Below, one piece after another: positions 46,386 to 57,232 of a DNA stretch of 64,000 nt. Origin of the DNA: Lantana camara (Eukaryota > Streptophyta > Magnoliopsida > Lamiales > Verbenaceae); the NCBI GenBank assembly GCA_037501455.1, contig CM074856.1, positions 99,603,001-99,667,000 on the forward strand, given 5' to 3'. Below the pieces are notes generated by a model. The model saw only the letters and a list, made by a program, of their open reading frames with translations. It ran no database searches and was not told where the DNA came from. Position numbers and translations under genes: made by a program. Position 1 is the stretch's first letter. The number at the start of each line of letters is the position of its first letter.

Positions 46386-47765
46386 GAAGCAAACTGGAAC
46401 AGGGTCATGGCCGTGACACCCTTCCAGGGGATGCCATTGCATGGCCGTCTTGGCCGTGACCAAAATTGGCCCGGCCACACCACCCTTCCACTGGCAAAAC
46501 TATCGCTGCATCGCGGCCGCAACGAGGTTTGTTCCTTGCACGATCGCGTCCGTGCTACTGGGCGAAAAGGCCTGAAAATCAGCACCAACAAGGCCAAAAC
46601 GCAGGGGAACAAGGGGAGCAAGGAAGAAGCTAATATGAAACATAAATATCATGCAAAAACACTCAAATTCCATGTCTAAAAAGCTATCAATACCGAATGG
46701 AACGAGAAAGAAGCTAAGAGATCAAGTTTCATGCCGAAAACTCTCATTTTATGAATGCATTAATGGTATCTCAAGCCATACTCAACTACCACGAATTAGG
46801 ATGAATTAAATGAAGTGAAGGAGTTCAAATGATTAAGAATAATATGTCAATTCATCCCCAAAGTCATGTTAACACATTGAATTCAAAAATGACCTCTAAC
46901 CCTTACTATTCATATATGGAACCATAGCTCATTCTAATCTCCATAAAAGTGCACAAAAGAGAACTTAAAAGAACCACAAGGATCAGGGGATCAAATCCAT
47001 ATACTTACCTCTTGAAATGGTGAAGAATTGATCAAGTTATGAGCTCTCAAAGGTGAAGGGTGCATAGTGCCAAAAATGCTTCTCTTGTTTTTTAAAGTTT
47101 CAGCCACTTTTTCCTTCTCTTATGATTAAGTCCGAAAATGAGAGGTTATAAGGGAGAAAATACGTTTTACCATGGTTAATTAGACTCAAGTTTGGCTTCA
47201 TTTGGTTAAGTATAGAGTCAAGGGTGGTTCATTAAGTCAAAGATGTAATTTCGTACAAGGGGCTCGGTTCGACGAAGTTTCGGGGGTCCAAATGGGCTTA
47301 GAAAAATACAAGGATTGTTCCATTGGCTCCAAATTTTCGAAACAAGGCCAATGGATGTGATGGAATTTGAATCCAAATTCTTGAGCTCCAGATACGCCGC
47401 CCGGAACCCAAGTCGCGCTAAATCGGTTTAGGCCCTTTTGGGTTCCGTAAAACAAAAACGAGCCAAAACTAAAAAAAAGAAATTCAAAATCATATAAAAA
47501 ACATATAATCGTGTTCATAACTCATGTATTTCAGGCATATCAAAATTTCACAAAAAACGGAATTGAATTCGGACACATAAAGCTCAAGTTCAAAGTCATG
47601 TAAACGTTCAAAACTCATATTCAAGGATCAAAATCTAATTCATATAAATTCATATGTCAAAAAAACATCAATAATAGTAATTAAGTGCATAATTAAATAA
47701 TTAAATTATGCGCGTATCACACTAGTGAGGTCATACCTGTAAGTCCGAACGGTCGGGATGTTACA
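46386..47765 (-). repeat. 3' LTR of element E, part 2
   Basis: This resumes LTR E after element D with the rest of the hairpin cluster (GTCATGGCCGTGAC, 46404-46417), the exon 1 donor (AAGAG then GTAAGTATA, GT at 47007-47008 on the minus strand) and the terminal GGGATGTTACA. Confidence 0.82.
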
Positions 47766-48444
47766 AACTCCCCTCCTTCAAAAGGACCTGTCCTCAGGTC
47801 AAGTGGGGTCTTGAATAGCTCCGGGAACATCTGTTTCATCTTATCCTCGGTCTCCCAAGTGGCTTCTTCAAACTTCTGATCACGCCATAAGACCTTCACC
47901 AAAGGAATTGCCGGTTTCTCAACTCCTGCATCTTCCGGTCCAAGATCTTAACCGGGTGCTTTGTTATTGTTAAATCCGGCTCAAGTTGTACCTCTTAAAC
48001 AGATAGAATGGAAGACTCATCTGGATAAAACTTCCTTAGTTGTGAGACATGGAAAACATTATGAATCCAAGTCAAACTCGGTGGTAGGTCAAGTCGGTAG
48101 GCTACCTCATCAACTCGTTCAAGAATCTCGAAGGGGCCTTAGTAGCGTGGGTTAAGCTTCCCGCCCTTACCAATCCGAGTAAACCCCTTTCTAGGAGATG
48201 CCTTTAAGAAGACCTTATCTCCCACCTCAAACTCTAGGGGTCGTCTCCTCTTGTCCGCATAACTTTTCTGTCGGTCCTGAGCCGCCTTTAACTGTTGTTG
48301 GATCACTTTCGCTTTCTCAATGGTATCTTGGATCTCCGCCCGTTTCTTAGCTCGATCAAGCTTACCATCCTTGGTGCACCTCCATTCATCAATGTCCCAA
48401 AAGAGAGATGACCGACACTTTCTCCCGTATAGTGCTTCAGACAA
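47717..48444 (-). pseudogene. Gypsy integrase C-terminal region and chromodomain-like tail (E)
   Basis: In sense direction this starts with EALYGRKCRSSLFWDI, the segment after the integrase core in plant chromoviruses, followed by a helical stretch (LDRAKKRAEIQDTIEKAK) and the GPY-like region with FEVGDKVFLKASPRKG. After a frameshift near 47900 comes VKVLWRDQKFEEATWETEDK then MFPELF, which resembles the chromodomain-like tail of Del/Tekay-type elements that guides integration to heterochromatin. The frame then runs through the polypurine tract into the LTR before its stop. At least one frameshift, between the two parts, makes this a pseudogene. The lineage name is a family-level judgement and was not tested by a tree. 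Confidence 0.85.
47766..47800 (-). other. Polypurine tract and stem-loop of element E
   Basis: In sense direction GACCTG-AGGA-CAGGTC (47785-47800) is followed by TCCTTTTGAAGGAGGGGAGT and the LTR. The stem-loop overlaps the 3' end of the pol reading frame. Confidence 0.78.
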
Positions 48445-48459
48445 AGCTATAGCAATCGA

Positions 48460-49095
48460 TTATTGAAAGCTGTTATTGTAGGCAAACTCGACCAAGTCCA
48501 AATGCTCATCCCACGTGTCTTGATAATCCAAGGCACAAGCACGAAGAATGTGTTCGAGATAGTTTATTAACCTTTTGGATTGGCCATCAATTTGTGGGTG
48601 AGATGCGGTGCTAAACTGGAGCTTAGTACCCATACACTTCTGCAACTCTTGCCAAAAACTCGCTGTAAACCGAGGATCTCTATCTGAAACGATGCTAACC
48701 GGTGCACCATGTAACCTCACGATCTCCTTGCAATACAACTTTGCTAGCTTATGCACCTTGTCGGACATCCGAACTTTGAGAAAATGGGCCGACTTCGAGA
48801 ACCGATCAACTATGACCCAAATCCCATCGAAACCTCCTTTAGTCCACCGAAAGCCGGACACGAATTTTATTGTCTCTTGCTCCCACTTTCATTCGGGAAT
48901 CGGAATTGGTTGGAGAGTTCCTCCCGGTTTCTGATGCTCAGCCTTCACAAGTTAGCAGGTTAGACATCTTCTCAAAAAGTTAGCGAAGTCTCTCTTCATG
49001 CCGTTCCACCAGTACAGGGTTCTCAAATCCTTATAAATCTTTGTGGTACCGAGATGTACCGTGTAAGCCGACCTATCTGCCTCATTAAGAATGAA
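48460..49095 (-). pseudogene. Gypsy integrase zinc-binding and core domain (E), catalytically broken
   Basis: This is the integrase that would insert the DNA copy into chromosomes. The zinc-binding part reads HLGTTKIYKDL, YWWNGMKRDF and RCLTC, followed by an in-frame TAA (48952-48954) where relatives have Gln. Then KAEHQKPGG and a TGA (48889-48891) where relatives have Trp. In the core the first catalytic Asp, expected in the MDFV motif, is Lys (codon 48865-48867); the second Asp is present in IVSDRDPRF; the catalytic Glu, expected in DGQSER, is Lys (codon 48574-48576). Several of the damaging changes are C to T or G to A. The enzyme cannot be active. Confidence 0.88.
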
Positions 49096-49626
49096 CTACT
49101 TAAGCTCTTCAGGAACACAAACCCTGGTCTTAAATTGAAATAAACCCGAATCATCGAACCCAAACGTAGTCTCTGGATCAATCCTTGCTTTCGCCACCAA
49201 TCTCTGAATTTTCAGACCATTAGATTGAGCTTCAATCAATCTTTTCTTCAGCTCTGGTTGAACAAAGGTATTTGCTAAATGAGCTTCTGAAATCAAAACA
49301 ACTGAACTCTGTTTGCTCGAACCTGCTTCCAAACTTGAAACACTAGCTTTGCGGCTGAAAGCATCTGCAACCACGTTCGCTTGACCCGGGTAGTATTGAA
49401 TGTTGCAATCATAGTCCTCAAGGAACTCCACCCAGCGTGTCTGCCTCACGTTCAAATCCTTCTGAGTGAACAAATACTTGAGGCTTTGGTGGTCGGTGAA
49501 CACATCAAAAGTAGCTCCGTAGAGGTAATGGCGCCACTTCAACAAAGCAATCACATCTACAGCAAGCTCCAAATCGTGAGTGAGATAGTTCTTCTCGTGG
49601 TCTTTAAACTTTCTAGAGGTGTAGGG
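49096..49626 (-). pseudogene. Gypsy RNase H domain (E), 5'-truncated
   Basis: In sense direction the sequence reads [71 protein letters not shown], the ordered hallmarks of Ty3/gypsy RNase H with Asp in FTDH and in ADAFSRK. A linker of about 70 residues follows up to an in-frame stop near 49092-49094. The upstream reverse transcriptase is missing: homology stops at 49626, exactly where the copia LTR begins, so this break is an insertion and not decay. Confidence 0.9.
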
Positions 49627-50813
49627 TGTTAGGAATAGTGCCCTTAAAGTAGATGTTTGCTTTACTATTTCCTTGTAAAATCACAAACAGTCTTTGAATA
49701 ATAAACGAGATCATTTTGTTCATAGGCAATCACTTCTTTATGTGCTTATTTATGTCTGTTTGGGTTTACTGTGTTTTACATGGATTGAACTCTCCTAATC
49801 CTATAAGACCGTTAAGAACTTTGTCGTTATGGGCACGACACATGAAACAAGTTCTTAACTCCATAGGCGAGGATTAGGAACTTCTCCAAGTCAATGAGTC
49901 CGACAGACAGTGGGAGTGTCGACCTTGACTCTGCGGAGACTTGCTTATGTGATTATGTCCTTTTGAAGGATCACTCAGTTTCATGGAGTGATAAGTGCAT
50001 AAGTTGATGCGTTCATAATACATAAGGATGATTGTTACAAGAACTTCATCATTGAGATGTCCCACGTGAGAACATTCCTAAATGGGAAATGAGGTTTCTA
50101 AAACTTCCAGATTAGGAAATATCTCACAGGTCAATGACCTGATTCATTAATCCTTAGACTTGAGATTCTATAATGTCTCATATGAGCTAACTCTGTAATC
50201 TTTGATATAGGCTCAAAAGGGTGTCTCCATATAGACACCTGAACCACGGCCCATGTTGGGATTACACAAGTGGCATATGTAGAATTAGTAGAATCGATAA
50301 AGGACCTACAATTGTTAAGAACAAGAATGATCTCTTACTGATTAAGTTGTTCGTAGTTCATTAAACATTAAACCCTTGGCCAAGGTGGATAAAAGATCAA
50401 GACATCTAGAAAATGGGGTTTTCTAAGATTGAGATCGAAATAGATATGAAACGAACTTAACTTTAAAGATCAAGAATATTTGGGCTCTGAGAATATTCCC
50501 ATGCCTTAGTTTTTGATTGAGAGATGGAGTTGTAGCAGGATCGTATTTCACTGATTGTCATTGACTGAAAGGTTCTTTGATTTATTTCGTTATTCGGCTA
50601 GGGGTCACACACCCATTGCTAGATTACGGTAGTGTGATATGTGAAGTGATTAATTAATTAGGGAATTAATTAATTGTTGTAACTGCTAATCGAATAATGA
50701 ACCTAAAGGGTCACACACAAATGCCAGAACACGAGGGTTATGGTAGGATGTTAATATGATTAACGAAGGATCAAAATAGTTTATCGAAATGAAGCAAAAC
50801 ATGTGGGTATTGC

Positions 50814-50866
50814 CACGTGTCCCGTAGGCCTGCGTGGCTACCACGTGTCGTGTACAGTGGCACGTG
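50814..50866 (+). promoter_or_regulatory. Three G-box (CACGTG) elements in LTR F
   Basis: CACGTG occurs at 50814-50819, 50842-50847 and 50861-50866, two within CCACGTGTC. G-boxes bind plant bZIP and bHLH factors, and ACGTGTC resembles abscisic-acid response elements. They lie about 370-430 bp before the TATA box, so a role in stress-induced transcription is plausible but untested. Confidence 0.55.
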
Positions 50867-51237
50867 CGTGGCTTCGTGCGTATGCTTATTTCACACACGA
50901 ATTCTTTACTAGAAATTAATTAATTAAATTGTAATTAATTAATTTTAGTCTTTAGATTAATTTTGAATTAATTGTTAAGACTATTTTCAAATAAACTTAA
51001 CCCAATAAATAATTAATTGGGAATTAAATTATTTATTGAATATTGACTTTTAACTTTAGGAAAGTTGAAAAGTCCAACTTCCTATTGTAGGAAAGAGAAG
51101 TCTTCTCTTGCTAGACTTGGAGAACAAGTTAAGACCTTAATATTCCAATTAAATTAAATAATTAAATGAGTTAATTAGTGAGCGAGAAAAGAAGCCCACT
51201 AGGGTTAGGAGAACCCTAGGGAATTTCGAACCCCTAG

Positions 51238-51245
51238 TATTTATA
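51238..51245 (+). promoter_or_regulatory. TATA box of LTR F
   Basis: TATTTATACAAGG is followed about 30 nt later by an A/C-rich leader start (ACCAACACTCACAAAG). Confidence 0.6.
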
Positions 51246-51625
51246 CAAGGGTGGGTGCTTCTCTTATTCTATAGACCAACACTCACAAAGTGTTTTGAGA
51301 AAATCTAAAAGAAAAGTTTTCAAAGAAAAAATTATCCTAGCCTTAACACAAGCCATAGAACTAGCATTCTCAGTCGCTTGATCGTGTTCTAGGTCTGGTG
51401 TGGATACGCTTTGGAGGGCTTCTACTTTGGAGTCTAATTCGAAGGCCGTTCGAGGGATTCCGCTTGAAGGGTGTTCATTAGGCGGTAACGACATCACTAG
51501 AAAGCTTTTAACTTAGTAAGTTTTTAAACACCCAACGTTACAGTACGAAAATTGCAAGACAACGATTAAACTTTTGGAAAAATTTTAAACTTCCGCTGCT
51601 CCACTTTTTCGTGTTTTCCAATAAG

Positions 51626-51638
51626 TGGTATCAGAGCC
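51626..51638 (+). other. Primer-binding site of copia F (tRNA-iMet)
   Basis: TGGTATCAGAGCC stands two bases after the assigned LTR end. Confidence 0.92.
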
Positions 51639-51892
51639 AGGTTTCAACGTTCGTATTGTATCTTTACTGCTTTTGAATTTCGATGTAAATTCTTGAATTT
51701 AAGTATATGTTGTGTATCCATGGTCTTTGTTTAAAGTACGAAATTGCCGGATCAATACTGTTTCTTGAAAAATTCGGGAAAATTGTTTTCTGATTAATCT
51801 GGTTTTAATTCAGAATGATTTGAACGGTTTTAATTCGAAACAAAAATCGGAATTTTTGAAATTACGAATCGAAGGCCGGAAATGACTGCACA

Positions 51893-52160
51893 CCGAGTGG
51901 GCATAACGGCCGGGCACGCCTAGGCGCGCCTAGCACGCTTGCCCGCCTTGTTCCACCCACCCCGCCTAGCACCACCTGCGAGCATGCGCAGCAGCTGCTG
52001 CGCGGGGCGCGGTCCTGCGCACAGCTGTGCGGGAGATTGCATGGGCATCCCTGGAGACCCTTGCGGGTTATGTACACGAGCGCTACCTGCTCACGTACCC
52101 CTCGTGCGCGCGCTTGCGGGCAGGTGTCGCGCACCTCACTTGGGCTTTCCGGGGACCCTA
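51893..52160 (+). other. GC-rich palindromic leader segment of copia F
   Basis: A GC-rich island downstream of the primer-binding site contains CTAGGCGCGCCTAG, the perfect 18-nt palindrome GCGCAGCAGCTGCTGCGC (51986-52003) and GCACAGCTGTGC (52019-52030). Self-complementary loops at this location act as dimerisation sites in retroviruses; here that role is inference. The open frames on both strands have no domain. Confidence 0.6.
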
Positions 52161-52579
52161 ATTCTGTTTCGTGTCTTGGTTTCGTTAAAATTCCCTTTTG
52201 TAAAATCTTATTTTATTTTAAAATTAGAGTTTAATTTTATAAAATTATTTATTTGAAATAATTATAAAATATGGGATTTTTTTGAATTAAAGTTAGTTCT
52301 AATTTGTCGAGAAAATAATATATATCACTTTGAATGATATTTGACAAAAATTTAATTTTTAATTAATTGTGGTTTTGTCAAATTTATCCGGAGTTTGATT
52401 TTGAATAAATTCTTGAATAATGGACTAATATTCAAATTACTTAAGTTAGTTGTAACTTGAAGTCAAGGGAATTTTAAATGTAATTGGTAAATTTAAATTC
52501 GAGCGGAATCATGCTAGTTTAGGTGATCATGTGTTAGTCTTATATATGTTTTAAATTCTGCACATGGATGATTTCAATT

Positions 52580-52698
52580 GGGGTCAGAGCCCCATAGTTG
52601 CGCGTTTTCATTTGGGGTTGGAGCCCTACTTATGTGCATACTGTTATGTGTTTATTATGTGGCTTTCCTTATAATTGGTTTGGGTTGGGGTATGCCCC
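52580..52698 (+). other. Three GGGG..CCCC mini-hairpins in the copia F leader
   Basis: GGGGTCAGAGCCCC (52580-52593), GGGGTTGGAGCCC (52614-52626) and GGGGTATGCCCC (52687-52698). Confidence 0.6.
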
Positions 52699-53267
52699 GT
52701 GTACTTGTCTATGGTCAATATGAAAATTGAGCCATATTACTTTATGTAAAGAGAGTAGAACTTAGGAAGTGAGGCTTTTATTTTCATTTTGGAGACAAGC
52801 ACCCATGGAATAAGAAGGATCCACAATGAGCACTTAAAGAACGGTGGCCATAAGAAGACCCCTCAAAATGTTTTGGAAGGTTTCCATTAAATGTAATAGA
52901 TAAGGCGTTTTTCCATTAAATTCTGTACCCCTATGTGATATGAATTGTCTTATATGGCATGAACGTTAGAACTAGTGATTTTGGAGTGACTCCCATAATC
53001 ACATATAAGATAGGATACCCATGATCATCACATAATTAGTATCATGCTAGGACATGTTATCTGCTAATTGCTTTTGTGATGCACTTTATGTGAAACTGCA
53101 TTAACAAGACAATTAAAATTTGGATAACATTATATGTTGATGAGGTTATTCGAAAATCCCATTTAAATATTGAGCAAAATTCGAATAATTAGGTGTTTTA
53201 TCAGGTAATAAAATTCCTAGCATTCCATCAATAGGATTTAGGACTTAATAAGTGAAACTAATTGTTG

Positions 53268-53592
53268 TCTCACGAGTCGTGGGGTAATTAGTGTAGCTTA
53301 TTAACTCTTAGTTTCCTGATTAATTATTTTAAATAATTAATATTTCTTGACCATTTTAGAATGGGCGATGTCTCACGAGTTGTGGGTCGTTCCGGACTAA
53401 GTTTGGTTGAGATATTATGATTGATGGGTCCTGCTCAACACGAAAGTAGATATGGATGTCTCACGAGTCGTGGGTCCATGATTGAAAGATTAGTGATACA
53501 AAAATATTACTAGGAATTCCATGGAGATGAAATTGGCAATTGGTACCTACCTAAAGATTCTTAGACCTTTAGATGTCTCACGAGTCGTGGGT
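53268..53592 (+). repeat. Four dispersed copies of TCTCACGAGTCGTGGG in the copia F leader
   Basis: Copies start near 53269, 53371, 53459 and 53576, about 90-120 nt apart; the second has TTGTG for TCGTG. The core CACGAGTCGTG is an odd palindrome. No other copy appears in the window. Confidence 0.8.
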
Positions 53593-53796
53593 TCAAAACT
53601 AAAAATGCGTGGGATCCTAGTACCTATTGAGAAAATAAGTTTCTTCTAAAGTCGTTGGGATTTCTAGACTTTCTAAAAATAGTGGGAGAACATATTTCTA
53701 AAGTCCTTGATAATATGTAATCGTTATTATTCAGCATGCTCATGATTTCTCTGTTTTTCCATTTAGGTTGTAGTTTTGTGATTCTCTACAATTGAA

Positions 53797-54077
53797 ATGG
53801 CAACCAAAAACCCTTTGGTATCCATCCTTGAATCAAACAAATTGACGGGCCCAATTACTCTGATTGGCTTCGGAATCTAAAGATAGTTTTAGATTCTGAA
53901 AAGAGAAGATATGTTCTCTTCAAGGGAGAGCCTGCCACTGAAGGCGAGGCTCCGACTCGGGGCGAAAGAGAGGCGATCGCGAAATGGTCTAAAGACAATC
54001 TTCAAGCCCGTTGCCTCATGTTGGCCGACATGTCTCCGGACATGCAATGGCAACATGAGTCCATGAAAAACGCTTAG
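53797..54077 (+). pseudogene. Copia gag N-terminal fragment
   Basis: The frame starts ATGGCAACC (MATKNPLVSILESNKLTGP) and after a single-base loss near 53851 continues as NYSDWLRNLKIVLDSEKRRY, then GEREAIAKWSKDNLQARCLM and LADMSPDMQWQHESM, the usual start of a copia gag (capsid) protein. It runs to a TAG at 54075-54077. The rest of gag, the zinc knuckle and the protease are absent: the sequence passes through two imperfect copies of an AT-rich 30-mer (about 54080-54139) into the integrase region, the mark of an internal deletion. Confidence 0.85.
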
Positions 54078-54126
54078 GACACTAAAGAACTAATATTTTG
54101 AATATACAACTAAAGACACTAATATT

Positions 54127-54634
54127 TTGAATATACAACAATTAAACAAACGCAAAAGAGATGACAAGATCTCGGCTTCTTTATGGCATACACGTTTAGG
54201 CCACATTTCTAAAGATAGGATTGCTAAGTTAACTAATTTAGGATCATTCTATGATAATGAACTTAAAGAGTTAACTCATTGTGAATCATGTCTTAAAGGA
54301 AAAATGGCCAAAACTCCCTTTAATGGTAAAGTGGAACGTGCCACTAAAGTATTGGATTTAATCCATACTGATGTTTGTGGACCACTTAGTGTAAGTACGA
54401 GAAAGAACCATCAGTATTTCATAGCCCTCATAGACGACTTTAGTCGTTTTGGTTATGTGTACTTAATGAAGTATAAATCTGAAGACTTTGAGAAATTCTT
54501 GGAATTTCAAAAGGAGATTGAGAACCAAACTGGTCACAATATTAGACACTTCGATCTGATCGAGGTGGCTAGTATCTAAATGACGAATTCCTTAGTCATC
54601 TCAGACATAATGGAATTATCTCTCAGTGGACTCC
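54127..54634 (+). pseudogene. Copia pre-integrase and integrase fragment
   Basis: It reads LWHTRLGHISKDRI and ELTHCESCLKGKMAKTPF, the His-His-Cys-Cys zinc-binding part before integrase, then DLIHTDVCGPLSVSTRKNH with the first catalytic Asp and FIALIDDFSRFGYVYLMKYK. Near 54545 the frame shifts, and the second catalytic motif continues as RSDRGG, then an in-frame TAG (54570-54572) where relatives have Glu, then YLNDEFLSHLRHNGIISQWTP. The third catalytic residue would lie beyond 54634, where LTR G interrupts. It is dead. Confidence 0.9.
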
Positions 54635-55238
54635 CATAGCACCCCGCACGGTGGGTCACCACATCCCCCGCACCTAAGCCCAATCCACAGACGAGATGGG
54701 AAACCCGTACATGAATCAAGCAGAGGCGAACTGGAGACCGACATACACTAACCTCAGCTAGGCGGAACGTAGACCCTACCAGTTAAAACAAATTTCAGAA
54801 CACATGCGTATGCGGAAGCGATGCCTTACATTCAAATAATAAAAAAAAACACAAGTAACAAATGAGGGCCTCAACTAGCCTAAATACCTAACCCCGAATA
54901 TCAACATAAATCATAAAACACACGGGTTCAAAACTGTCCCTAGAAGCCTGTCCCGAAATCAAATGTATAACTTAACAAAGCTTACTTGGCAAATTGACAT
55001 ACTTATACAAAATTCTAATAAAATGAACGCAACAGACTCGAACAAGACAAAGACTTGACAGACTCCAAGGACTCAACATGCCGCCTAGCACAAACTCCGC
55101 GCAACACCTGGACACTAAAACTAGAAGGGGAGAGGGGTCAGTCACATGGACTGAGTGAGGGGGCTAACTCACACCAACACATATCTACATATAGAGCAAA
55201 GCAGGTATTAACTAAAAGAAAACAAACCTAAACCTCAC

Positions 55239-55326
55239 CTCATCGACGTGGCCAAGAACAAGATAAATGATTCACCCCAGAATCAACTGGAATTGCGGAA
55301 CACCACCCAGGGTGTACCTGGGCAAA
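55239..55326 (-). other. Predicted 88-nt internal exon in LTR G
   Basis: In sense direction it is preceded by GATTTTGTCTTCAG and followed by GTGAGGTTTAGG after GATGAG. Confidence 0.52.
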
Positions 55327-56059
55327 CTGAAGACAAAATCCAAGACTTAGACTCAAGGATGAACCACATAGACGCACTGCATATGCGTAAGCACTTAAGA
55401 GATGCAAACACTTAGGCAAAACTCATATTCAAATCAATTCATGCAAGAAGTGTGAAAACACACATATCGTAGCTTAACACATTCATAATATGCATTAAAG
55501 CATGTTCATGTGCACAATTAATGCGTAATGAAACACCTAAACACCTAACAAAGCGCATATGCAATTCATGCAAATAATTCACATTACTTAAGAAACATAA
55601 AATGCATAAAAGAACAAATACATACACATACACATGCTAAAACAAGTCATCAATAAGTTAGAAGGTGGGAAGATACGAGAAAAATGGAATAAGAACACAA
55701 AAACCGGTTCCGAGTGAAATTGGGCCAAAGCTGAAAGTTTTACCGAAACAGGCAAGCTGTACGAAAACAAGAATATCTTGAGTTTCACGAATGAGAATTG
55801 AGTTTTTCTTGTTGTAAATGAAACTAAACACATAGATCTTTGCAATGATATATGGCACAAATCATGGTTCAATGGGATCCGAAAATGGCGGAGGTTTGAA
55901 GTTTAGCGAATGCAGAATTTCAGCGAAGTGGCGACACCAAATTAAAATGATTATACCTCAGAATATAGAGCGAATTTTGGGTTTATTCCAATTGGAGATT
56001 GTTCTAGACTAAAAAAGGTTGATCGTGTCCGAAAATCAGCTCAATCGGAGGTCGTATGA

Positions 56060-56205
56060 GGGGGTACCCGGCCGGGGAAAATACAAGGTAAAATTTACCC
56101 GGCTGGGTATTTTCCCCGGTCGGGGGAAAAAGAGTGCAGAAAACCCTCTGGACTAAAGTACCCGCCCGAGTACTTTTTAGTTCAAAATCTACCCGCCCGG
56201 GGAGT
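56060..56205 (-). other. GC-rich hairpin cluster in LTR G
   Basis: It includes TACCCGGCTGGGTA (56096-56109) and AGTACCCGCCCGAGTACT (56157-56174) plus longer GTACCCGG..CCGGGGA pairings. Confidence 0.6.
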
Positions 56206-57198
56206 CATTGTGGACAGCAAAAACATAACAAAAACAGGGGAATACGAGGGGGGAACCAAATTTTGCAAATCCACCTCCAAACTCAACCAAATGCAATGAA
56301 AATAAAGGCACAAGTTCTTGTAAACATGCTCTATCACATATCTTAAATTCAAGGCATGAAATGAGGTAGAACACAAGTTTCCATTCTCATGGTTTTCAAG
56401 CTCCATCAATGGAGTTATTTACAATTCTCACCTAACAACCAAAATTCCATCAAATAAACACCAAATGAGCTCAAGGAAACATCATATCTTAGTCTTAGGT
56501 CAAGTAGTTCAAGAATGAAAGCATGGATCAAAATTTTCATATAAATGTCATTATTCATCATCTCTTCCAAGTCCAAGAATTCAAGCCAAGAAAATGGAAT
56601 TTAATCAGATAGAAATGAAGCACTCGAAGAGGAAAATTCACCTCTTACCTTAGATTGTTGATCAGGCGAGAACTGGAGACGGAATCTTGAGCTCAAGGTG
56701 TGGGAGTGGGAAAGCCCTTCTTTCTTCTCTTCTTATTTCCAACATGAGAAATGGGAGAGGGATGACAGATTTTCACCTCTTTTAACAGCCAAAAAGGGTA
56801 GGGTCAAGTGAAAACGGGTCGGGTCAAAAAGATCCGGCCCAAAGGGATAGGATATTAAAACAGTAGGGCTATCAAACGGCTTTAGAAAATAAGAAGGGGT
56901 TAATTCATCGAGTCCGAATCACCGAAACGAACTTAATGACAAGGTTGGAATTAACAATCGAATTCCCGAGCTCAAGGTAGCCACGAAGGCACAAACACCG
57001 TAATTTACAATTAAGCCCTTAAATGGAAATTATTGGGCAATTGAGTCCAAGAACATTAATTAAGTTCTAATGCGCACATAATTAAATAATTTACAAATTA
57101 ACACATAAGGCAAACGAATTACACATAAGTCACGAAATTACGTAATTAAACTCTCCCATAACGTCGTACCTGGATTACCGAGAAGACGGGGTGTCACA

Positions 57199-57232
57199 AT
57201 CTCCCCCCTTAAGAGAACCTGGTGCCCAGGTT
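57199..57232 (-). other. Polypurine tract and stem-loop of element G
   Basis: In sense direction the stem AACCTGG/CCAGGTT with loop GCA (57216-57232) is followed by CTCTTAAGGGGGGAGAT and the LTR. Confidence 0.75.

Larger units (their letters stand above)
33493..49626 (-). mobile_element. Old gypsy element E (minus strand, nested and 5'-truncated)
   Basis: The 3' LTR is in two parts (33493-35189 and 46386-47765) because element D inserted into it, and it also carries a MITE. A polypurine tract (47766-47780) and decayed pol (47717-49626) follow. The 5' part is lost where copia F inserted at 49627. This is the only element in the window with readable gypsy pol. Its LTR is of the same family as solo LTR J. 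Confidence 0.85.
49627..51623 (+). repeat. 5' LTR of copia F
   Basis: It starts TGTTAGGAATAGTGCCC. The end is taken as CCAATA at 51623, read as a mutated CCAACA that would mirror the start. An end at 51620 (CCA) is also possible. Confidence 0.82.
49627..54634 (+). mobile_element. Copia element F, interrupted and decayed
   Basis: It has a 5' LTR, a tRNA-Met primer-binding site, a leader of about 2.2 kb, a gag fragment, and then a deletion to the gag-pre-integrase and integrase region. At 54634 it is cut by gypsy LTR G. The 5 bases before the LTR are TAGGG; the other copy of a target duplication is not in the window. The 3' half and 3' LTR are not seen. Confidence 0.88.
54635..57198 (-). repeat. 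3' LTR of element G (2564 bp)
   Basis: It begins CATAGCACCCCGC, with the expected TG mutated to CA, and ends GGGGTGTCACA. It has the CAGTC stem-loop (55139-55153), last acceptor (AG at 55108-55109), exon 55239-55326, hairpin cluster 56060-56205 and exon 1 donor AATCTAAG then GTAAGAGG (GT at 56647-56648), all on the minus strand. Confidence 0.85.

Noticed and set aside
52037..52256. Overlapping frames in the copia leader (51862-52256, both strands)
   Set aside because: They are caused by GC-rich palindromes; no domain, and the true gag start lies at 53797.
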